Positions 1 through 6,540 of a stretch of DNA of 14,641 nt are shown in pieces (the first letter of the stretch is position 1; every line of letters begins with the position of its first letter). The position numbers were made by a program, and so were the translations under genes. Below the pieces are notes generated by a model. That model did no database searches, was not told the DNA's origin, and saw only the letters and a list, made by a program, of their open reading frames with translations. The stretch is from Smittium culicis. Lineage: Eukaryota > Kickxellomycota > Harpellomycetes > Harpellales > Legeriomycetaceae. The stretch spans positions 1 to 14,641 of the forward strand of contig LSSN01005675.1 of NCBI GenBank assembly GCA_001970855.1, in the 5' to 3' direction.

Positions 1-289
1 TTTCCTCACTACCAGATTAACGGGATTCATATTTTATACTATGCGAGTTTGAAGTAAAGCAACATTTTAATAACAGACCTCAGTTAAAAAAAAACAACTC
101 GAAATTATACTAATAAAATTTCATTTTTTAAATAGGAGCGGGCTATTTTTTTGCTCAAAAAAATTTTAAAATATATAGCTAAAAACTAGTGCCTTTATAA
201 GTATTAGGATATATGTAATTTTCTCAACCAATAAAAGTAGTAGCACAATCGATAAAAATACAAGTTAAATTTAGCGGTATAAAATAATA
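1..289. other. AT-rich 3' flank of the kinase gene, no gene seen
   Basis: The stretch is AT-rich with A and T runs and has no convincing reading frame on either strand. A small GAGC/GCTC hairpin-like element near 137-155 spans a T run. The window edge cuts the region, so a neighbouring gene further left cannot be excluded. Confidence 0.6.
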
Positions 290-295
290 TTTATT
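290..295 (-). terminator. Candidate polyadenylation signal AATAAA
   Basis: TTTATT on the + strand is AATAAA on the gene's sense strand, 53 nt beyond the TAA stop codon at 348-350. The spacing fits a short fungal 3' untranslated region. The hexamer is common by chance in DNA this AT-rich, so position is the main support. Confidence 0.45.
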
Positions 296-347
296 AACAA
301 TCAGATAGAGGGATATGTATAGGTGGTTGATAAATGTAAATGTGCTC

Positions 348-3300
348 TTAAGATTGAGTAAATGCAGAGTTGTTAACAAGGTAGAATAAGGAACTACGAG
401 GCGGCGCGGCACTAGGAATATCATCTTTATTGTTCAGGTTACTTTTTGAATTAGGTTCATTTTCTACAGTGTCTACTGGTTTATCGTAGCTAGGTAAATA
501 TTTTTCGCTAGTAAAGTTTTGAATTTCATCATTATTAAAGCCGGGGGCTTTGGCAGCTAGGCCATCAAGGTTTGACGACTTTAGCTTATTTATATAATTT
601 TCGGGTTCAGGGAAATTCATGCGAATACTATTTTCTCTATTATCGAAAACTAGATTATTCCTAGCATTGCTTATATTGAAAAATCTATCTCTTTCACCAG
701 CTGCATTGCTTTCGGATTCAAACATGCGGTCGTCAAAAGGTCTACTTGAATTAAAATCGCTATACTCATCCAGCTTAACCGACCCAACACTATAATTTGG
801 ATGAGGCCGCTTTACTTGGTTTACAGGCGTTGAAGAGCCCTGTTGGCTGTTTGTTGGGTGCCCAGGTACGTTGATTGTATTTTCTGCAAAATGGCCACGG
901 TGACGGCTATACAGTATATTATTAGCCCTCTCATAAATTCTCTGTTCTAGTCCATTTCTATCAGAAACAGATCTAATACTTTTTCTATAGCTGCCATTGA
1001 GCTGCAAACCATAGCCTCCGTTCTCATAAGGGTAGTTTCTACCTGTAAATCTTTGTGTGTTATTTCCAATATACGATTTATCTTCGTTGTAAAAGTTACT
1101 TGCATCACTTTTAACTCTAGAGACCGCTTCTTCATATCTGTTAGCCATAAATCTTCTGTCAAAAGATTCTTTTGCGCTGACTTTCCTTCCATGGTTGGCC
1201 AAATTGCGAGTTTGGAAATACTTTTCAAGGCTTTGGCGATTTTGATTTTCCTCAAAAGATTTTTCATTCAAGGCAATCGGGCTTTCCAGAGCATTTCGAT
1301 TATAGAACATAGGGCTGTTGTGATCTACTTTACTTTTTGCAGTATCCCTGTACAGGCTTTCGTGTGACATTATTAAATTAAGGTCTCTATCCATCTCGTT
1401 AAGCTTAGCAATTCTGGAGCTGTTGGTATTCTCGTTTCTAGATAAATGAAAAGGCTTCAGTGAAAATTTATCATGGCGAACAGTATTGATTGGAGGGAGA
1501 TGGGCATCTTCCATAACAGGATTACTTTGTGAGTTGAGTTTGGAGCCATTGCTAATGGTGCGCATTTTGTAGGCGTCCAAATCACTTGATGGGTAATCTT
1601 GATCCCTTGACCTTTTTCCAATAATTCTGCCGCCAAAATCCAATGTTCGATAGCTGGGAAAATTGCTGCCTTTTTGTGAATCTGCGTAGTCTCTTAAAAT
1701 GGGTCTTGAATCTTTTCTTTCGGTTCTTAAAAAATGTGAATGCTCGACATTTATTAAATGTGCAGAAGTTAGATTTGAATTATTAAAAGATTTGATATCA
1801 GACTGATTATTGCTACCGTTGGATTGCAGTGAGGGGTCGTAGCTCCGTGAATGTTCCAGATTATTACTTGTTATAATGCTTTGTGGTCTATTTCGACCAT
1901 AAAAAGTTGAAGTTTTATTAGCTTGGTGAAGGGTGTTAATTGTTTTGTTAAGGTCTAAACTAGAATGTGTAAGGTTATTTATAGGGTTATAGCTAGAGTT
2001 ATTGCTATTATTTTCCGACTGAGAGTTAGCAAAATTGAAGTTTGAAGTTGAAGACTGACCTATTGACTTCTCTTTAAAGATATCCAAGAGTCTCTGCCGT
2101 GTTGAGCCCATATTAGACTCATCGGATTTACACTGAGAATTATTAGAGCTTATTCGAGAAGAATTCATAGGTTTGTTGGATAAGGAAAGGTTAGCCTTTT
2201 GGTTGAAGATGTTCGAAAAAGAACTCATAGAATTACTGGCGTTTGAGTCCATTCGGCTCTGAGTGGCTATAATGATGTTTCTTTGAGAAGAAGGGCACAA
2301 AAAAGAGCTACTATTTAAAGAAGCTAAATTTTCTTTGGGATTTAAGGTTTGGGTATAATAGTCGCGCTCCTTGTCCTTGTACGAAGAGCTGGGGGGTCCG
2401 CCAAAAACATTCAAATTTGAGTTTGGTTGGGTAATAGAATCTCTAGTGCCTCCAAAATTTTTAATTTGAGGGGATTGAGGCGTAGAAAAGTTGTTACAAT
2501 ATTGTTTATTCTGGAAATCGATTTTGTTTCTATGAGAAAAATCTCTGATAGAATCGTTCGTTGGGATTATACGTAACCGTGGAGCTTTCTTAGGCTCAGG
2601 AACAGTGTTAAATAAAACGGGAGTTTTTACATTTGTTTGATATTTTTTCAGCGTAGATTCAAGGTATATGGAGTTTTCAGGGATTTCAATACTGAAAAAG
2701 TCGTGTAAAAGAGCTCTATCAGCAGAAATACGTAAGGAAGGGTCGAACTGGAGAAGTTGTTGAATTAAATCGACTAAACTTTTAAGCGGCAGATCGTTGC
2801 CATTACTAATAAGCTCAGAGATAGACTTGAACTTTTTAAGGCGGTTAACAGAGATTCTTGTAGTTGATGAAGTAGGGTACAAAAGAGAGTTGGAACTCGA
2901 GCTGTAAAATTCTGACCTAAGGATTGGGTCCATTTTATTAAGCATATAAAACGGAGCTGGAGATTCAATGAATTTTTCAATCATAGCCAAGTGCTCCAAG
3001 TTTTCATGAGTTTGAAAAAGTGCTTCTCCTGTCAGCAATTCAACAAGAATGCATCCAATAGACCACATGTCGCATGGATAGGACCAACCAAGTTCAAGGA
3101 TGATTTCAGGCGCTCTATAATGTCTGGTGGAAACAACCTTGGGGTGATGCTCATAATTAAACACTGCACTCCCAAAGTCTATAACCTGCGTATTTGCTGA
3201 TTTTAAAATTTTGGATTGGGCGTATTTAGTAATAGGCTTGATGACACTACTATCATCTAGCAGCAAAACATTTTCAGGTTTTAAGTCAGTGTGAACAAGT

Positions 3301-3836
3301 TTTAACTTGTGAATAAACGATACGCTTCTTATAATTTGGTAAGCTATCTGCTGGATATTTATTAGCGGGAATGGTTGAAATAGATTTCCCTTTAAAAAGT
3401 CGTACAAACTTGAGCTTAGTAAATCAAAAACCATACATATGTGGTTGTTGAAATCAAAGGAGTCTCTAATGACGGCGCACTTGAAAAAGTTTGAAGGGTC
3501 GTTTTGTTTCATAGTTTCTAAAACTCTTATTTCCATACTTGCAGCAACACGATATTTATAAACTGATTTAATAACTTTTACAGCGACCAATTTGTTAGAG
3601 GTTTTATCGACGCATTTTAGAACTTTTCCGAAAGTGCCTTGACCCAAAAGACCTTTAACCTCGTACCTTGAAGCAATTAGTTGATTAAAATGGGTAATGA
3701 AGTGGCCTTCTGCTTTATCAGAAGTAGAATTAAGCTTTAAGTCCAAACTATTATAGTTATCATAATTTTCAGTATTTGATACAAAATATTTGAAGTTTGG
3801 ATCGCGATGGTATTGAGTGGAACTTGAACTCTGAAT
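348..3836 (-). other. Exon 2: kinase domain plus long Asn/Ser-rich C-terminal tail (residues 343-1504)
   Basis: Exon 2 opens in phase 0 with 30 codons (IQSSSSTQYH and onward, through FKYFVSN) before the TTG at 3746. That TTG is an internal leucine codon, not a start. A short EGHF segment then precedes the kinase domain, matching the family pattern of a GH-containing segment just before the RY/LLGQGTFGKV strand. After the HDFF end of the kinase domain (about residue 722) the protein runs on for about 780 residues rich in Asn, Ser, Arg and Tyr. Visible tail elements are a possible helix RQRLLDIFKEK (about 922-932), a basic GKRSRD patch (about 1082-1087) that may be a nuclear signal, and a non-repetitive C-terminus. 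The exon is about 40% GC where sampled (961-1020), far above the intergenic DNA, and has no internal stop over 3.4 kb, which supports selection on the tail. Confidence 0.9.
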
Positions 3837-4948
3837 CTATACATAAATAAGATATATTTTACAAAAAAAATTGATTAATATTAAAAAGAGATGAACTAAC
3901 TTAAAAAATACAAAAAGCTTACACTCGGGTTTGATGGATTTTTTTCTAAATCAATAGGATTAAACTGTTTAGAAATTTTATTATTATCAGCATTTTTCTG
4001 ATTACTGATGAGACGAATTCTTTTATTACTGAGGCTAGAGTTATTAGAGTTATATGTGACATTGTTAGTATTTAAATAATCGGGCTTATACGCTGATGAA
4101 CTAGCTGTTAAATAGCTTTCTTTGAGGGTTGAAGGATCTATTGTGTTTGTTGAGTCAAAAGCATTTCTTACACTTGGTGAGTGAATAGAAGCGTCTTTAG
4201 AGAATTGCAAGTTATCTGGAAGAGTATTTTTTGAATTCGAATTTTTTCTTGGGATAACTCTATCTCCTAAATTTCCTATGTTAATTTTCAAAATTGGGGG
4301 AGAACTCTTAGTTTTATATGGACTTGATGTGATTATGGATATTTTTTTTCTATAGTTAGTTCTGTTTGATGAGCTGCTATTTGAGGCTAAAGGAACGGGT
4401 GTTTTACTATCTTGCGCTTCATTTTCGTTTGGGGAAAGAGGTGAGATTTTAATTTTTCGCATTTTTTTTTCTTCGTTTAGAGAATTAGAAGGTTTTTTTA
4501 TTCTTTGATCGTTTTCCTTTTCAATTGGTGAAATATTCGAGTTCGTTACTTCTTGCAATTCTGTTTTTTCATCCAAGATGTTTTTTGAAGAAGGTTTACT
4601 GAGCTGAGAGTCTTTTAAGTTTACTGATTTTACTTTTGAACGAGTTAAATATCTAGGGCTATTCTTAGTAATATTTGAATTTTTTTCGTTATTTAAAGTT
4701 CTCGATCTAGTTTTGATTTTGTAAGGTACTGTATGGGGCTTTTTCTTAGAGAATTTAGAAGTAGGTGTGTTTATTATTGCTTTTGAGTTTGGCGTAATAT
4801 CTTCTAGTGTACTTAATACATTTTCGTTATTTTTTAAATTCAAATCGTTACCAGGTTTAGGCGAGATATTTGAAGGTTTCTGTTCGTTTAAGTCTGAATT
4901 TATTCTTTTTCTCCTTAATGACATACGACTTGAATTTTCTTTGATCAT
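348..4948 (-). CDS. KNS1: LAMMER-family (CLK/Kns1/Lkh1-type) dual-specificity protein kinase, two exons
   Basis: The coding sequence is join(3923..4948, 348..3836) on the minus strand, giving about 1504 residues. The kinase domain (about 399-723) has every catalytic element: glycine loop GQGTFG (407-412), VAVK lysine K429, helix-C glutamate E444, HTDLKPEN with catalytic D526, DFG at 562-564, STRHYRAPE up to E586, and the family hallmark EHLAMIEK at 623-630 (classical EHLAMMER). HTDLKPEN and the hallmark together identify the LAMMER family, separating it from DYRK and SRPK kinases. Family members phosphorylate Ser/Thr and autophosphorylate on Tyr. Known roles are SR-protein and splicing control in animals, Pol III/Maf1 signalling in budding yeast (Kns1), and flocculation and stress responses in fission yeast (Lkh1). 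The role here is inferred by family. The ATG at 4948 is chosen because an in-frame TGA lies 15 nt upstream; a second in-frame ATG at 4924 is an alternative start. The stop is TAA at 348-350. Yeast relatives are about 700 residues, so this protein is about twice as long because of its C-terminal tail. The symbol is the budding-yeast family name; orthology is inferred. Confidence 0.9.
3837..3922 (-). other. Spliceosomal intron (86 nt, phase 0) of the LAMMER kinase gene
   Basis: On the minus strand the donor is AGT|GTAAGC, with the intron beginning at 3922, and the acceptor is TATGTATAG|ATTCAG, ending at 3837. The interior is very T-rich and contains a TATTAATC sequence that could serve as branch point. 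Both frames are closed inside the intron: exon 1 meets TAG at 3898-3896, and the codon just before exon 2 is the acceptor's own TAG. Splicing joins codons AGT and ATT without a frame change, reading NPSNPS then IQSSSS. No competing donor/acceptor pair gives such a clean join, but transcript data are not available. Confidence 0.83.
3923..4948 (-). other. Exon 1: basic, disordered N-terminal leader of the LAMMER kinase (residues 1-342)
   Basis: This exon encodes 342 residues with no recognisable fold: Ser, Asn, Lys and Pro dominate and hydrophobic stretches are short. Eleven Ser-Pro or Thr-Pro sites are visible (for example ISPLSP, SSPYK, ITPNS), suggesting control by proline-directed kinases. 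Basic clusters SLRRKR (residues 10-15), KKMRKIK and NKRIRL could act as nuclear localisation signals. A long disordered region before the kinase domain is usual for LAMMER kinases, although the classical Arg-Ser repeats of animal CLKs are nearly absent. The reading frame continues for eight codons past the donor site and stops at TAG (3896-3898), so an unspliced message would give a kinase-less 350-residue protein. Read alone it would be called an orphan gene; position, strand, phase and splice sites all tie it to the kinase. Confidence 0.85.
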
Positions 4949-4957
4949 TTTCGTATA

Positions 4958-5064
4958 TAGTCAAGAGAATCTGTGAAAATATTATATATGATGATTAGGT
5001 ATATTGTGTATAAGCCGTATAAGCCGTATAATCGAATAAAAGAGTATATGATTCTCTTATACTA
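4958..5064. repeat. Inverted repeat bracketing the proximal upstream region of the kinase gene
   Basis: AAGAGAATC at 4963-4971 is the exact reverse complement of GATTCTCTT at 5050-5058. Allowing a one- or two-base bulge, the arms extend to TAGT (4958-4961) and ACTA (5061-5064). The arms are separated by 78 nt that contain the 9-bp tandem repeat, and the inner arm ends nine bases before the ATG at 4948. If both arms are transcribed, the leader could fold into a long-range stem beside the start codon. Confidence 0.6.
5008..5031. repeat. 9-bp tandem repeat GTATAAGCC, 2.7 copies
   Basis: GTATAAGCC is repeated exactly twice and followed by GTATAA. The array sits 60-83 nt upstream of the kinase ATG, in the promoter or the transcribed leader. 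Its GCC triplets stand out in AT-rich surroundings. It could be a regulator binding site array or simple slippage. Confidence 0.85.
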
Positions 5065-5072
5065 AGGCTAAT

Positions 5073-5080
5073 TTTATAAA
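5073..5080 (-). promoter_or_regulatory. Possible TATA element upstream of the kinase gene
   Basis: TTTATAAA reads as TATAAA on the minus strand, about 125-130 nt upstream of the ATG at 4948. This distance suits a fungal TATA box with a leader of several tens of bases. Other TATATA sequences occur between it and the ATG, so the assignment is weak. Confidence 0.25.
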
Positions 5081-5395
5081 TAAAAATGTAAGTGAAGTGT
5101 GGGATATTTGAGGGAAATGTTCAGTGGTAGGTATTTACAATCTAAGAGAACAAAATGAGACTAATAAAAGCGGGATAAAATAATGTGCTAAATAATAGAG
5201 TAATGATAAGTTGGAATAATATGCAGATAAAAAAATGAAGTATTTATAATGTATGGAATAGGAAGTTGGTAATAGAGTTATTATAGTGATACAAGAGTTA
5301 TGGGCTGGTTGAAATAAATATAAAAGATACAATTAAGATATTTGGTGAGGAAATTGGTAGAAGTATGATATTTAAAGTGCTATGGTTGAGCGTAA

Positions 5396-5431
5396 AGCGA
5401 GTGTATAAGCGATATTAATAGCGAATGTGTT
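5396..5431. repeat. Degenerate 12-bp tandem array, AGCGA plus seven bases, three units
   Basis: AGCGA starts at 5396, 5408 and 5420, exactly 12 bp apart, each followed by seven variable AT-rich bases. A related but looser cluster (AGCGA, AGCGC, GGCGA) lies at 5612-5647. The conserved pentamer with variable filler looks more like repeated binding sites than plain slippage. The function is unknown. Confidence 0.55.
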
Positions 5432-5832
5432 AGGGGATAATGTTCTTGGCGAAATAATTGCTCAAGCAGTTGTAAACCACGATAAAGGAATAAAAGAGGT
5501 AGTTATATTGTTGGGCCCGCCTTTGAGGCATTTACTAATAATATACTGCTATTAATAAATATTTTGAAATCAAAGGTAAAAAAAAGATAAGAGTCGTAAA
5601 AGTGAGCATATAGCGAGGGCTAAGCGCTATTAGTTATAAGAAGGCGATAGTAGTGATGCGGATAAAAATAGGAGTAAATCTATTCAAAGGCCTTGAACGC
5701 ATTTAGCAAAGCAACAACAGCGTCTTTTCTGAAAGTTGGTTATATAGGATGAATAAAGCGGTTTGTTTTTAGAGGTTAATTATAGAGGTTGGATTTATGG
5801 CTATACTTTTGAGGGCTAATAATATATGGCAG

Positions 5833-5884
5833 GTATTGTATTATACTTCTGTGTATTGTATTATATTTCTGTGTATTGTTTTAT
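5833..5884. repeat. 20-bp tandem repeat, about 2.6 copies
   Basis: The unit GTATTGTATTATACTTCTGT is followed by a copy with one substitution (ATATTT for ATACTT) and a partial third copy, with starts at 5833, 5853 and 5873. It lies just before the strand-composition switch near 5950-6000. It is a short minisatellite with no coding context. Confidence 0.9.
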
Positions 5885-5995
5885 TTAAGGGTCGTTTAGA
5901 TGCTATTAGCTGAAATGTATTATCATTTACTCTGTGATTTGTTGCTTACAGCTGAGGAGAAGAAGATCTGAGATGGATTTTTTGCTCAATTGTGC

Positions 5996-6010
5996 TTGTG
6001 AAATACACAA
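5996..6010. other. Small perfect hairpin at the strand-composition switch
   Basis: TTGTG at 5996-6000 and CACAA at 6006-6010 form five-base arms around the loop AAATA. A near-palindrome centred on CAATTG lies immediately before it at about 5984-5995. The place is where the purine-rich segment gives way to the pyrimidine-rich segment. The hairpin is short and may be chance. Confidence 0.35.
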
Positions 6011-6060
6011 ATCCTCAATAACCTCGCACTTTTTACATACTGTGCAAATCTCAGTTTAAC

Positions 6061-6540
6061 TCATCACTCCTCGGAATAATTCTCTTGGACCCTGGGTAAA
6101 AATAGCACTAACCCTCTCTCGCTCGTTCACGCTCTTGGCTGCATTCCTCTATACTCAAGCTCTGCATGTTTATTATCACTAGCTGGTCAGCCGCGATTCA
6201 ACTTAGTCAGCAGCCTGCTTATGAGCGAAGTGAAGTCCCCAAACTAGGACTACATGCTCTGCCATTTACCAAAACATTATCGGCAGCTATCTCACTCACC
6301 CTTTTCATGACAGCTATTCGCCCGCTCTAAATTAAAAAACCACTACAGTGCACCGTATATTGTTCCTATTCGCCCGCTCTAAATTAAAAAACCACTACAG
6401 TGCACCGTATATTGTTCCTATTCGCCCATTTACCCATATTCAACCACAAGTTCAATTATAATTTAGCTGCCCAATAGTGCCGTATACCCAATATCACTGG
6501 CACTTCTTGCGCTCGTCTATGGCTTTATTAGTTACTGTGC
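6061..6540. other. GC-rich island in AT-rich intergenic DNA, no gene recognised
   Basis: G+C is 210 of 480 bases (44%), peaking at 55% in 6181-6240, against about 20% in a sample of the AT-rich DNA on the right (13501-13800). The longest open stretch I traced, about 73 codons on the + strand from roughly 6109 to 6330, has no early ATG and no recognisable motif, and the minus-strand frame is broken by several stops. In AT-rich genomes such islands can mark structured RNA genes or remnants of mobile elements, but I recognise no tRNA, 5S, snRNA or transposon signature. Confidence 0.55.
6314..6427. repeat. Perfect 52-bp tandem duplication, 2.2 copies
   Basis: The segment starting CTATTCGCCCGCTCTAAATT at 6314 recurs without any mismatch at 6366, and the first ten bases recur again at 6418. 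The period is exactly 52 bp. Perfect identity implies a recent duplication or ongoing homogenisation. It lies within the GC-rich island and contains GC-rich ends around an A-rich centre. Confidence 0.95.

Larger units (their letters stand above)
4949..5950 (-). promoter_or_regulatory. Purine-rich (+ strand) 5' flank and presumed promoter of the LAMMER kinase gene
   Basis: This kilobase lies directly upstream of the kinase start codon and contains no supportable gene. On the + strand it is rich in A and G and poor in C: in 5101-5400 I counted 74 G against 14 C. The kinase sense strand is therefore CT-rich across its whole upstream region, a composition often seen near fungal promoters and transcription starts. 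Several short tandem repeats and an inverted repeat occur within it and are listed separately. The transcription start cannot be placed. Confidence 0.5.

Noticed and set aside
947..1267. Other-frame readings within the kinase gene (also 1053-1367, 2774-2980, 2991-3200, 4767-4976, 224-424)
   Set aside because: They overlap the long, domain-bearing kinase reading frame or its 3' end and show no independent features.
3744..3746. TTG as start codon of the kinase frame
   Set aside because: The frame continues upstream for 30 codons to a good splice acceptor, and nuclear genes seldom start at TTG; it is an internal leucine.
5135..5332. 65-codon minus-strand frame upstream of the kinase, hydrophobic and membrane-like
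   Set aside because: Hydrophobicity comes from the CT-rich sense strand (Leu, Ser, Phe, Tyr codons). It could at most be an upstream reading frame if transcription starts that far away, for which there is no evidence.
6107..6115. CTAACCCT, resembling a telomerase RNA template for TTAGGG repeats
   Set aside because: A near-identical word (CTAACCCTA) also occurs at about 7907, it covers little more than one repeat, and no template boundary or pseudoknot could be recognised.
6109..6330. About 73 open codons on the + strand in the GC island
   Set aside because: No ATG until well inside, no recognisable family, and open frames of this length are expected at 45-55% GC.
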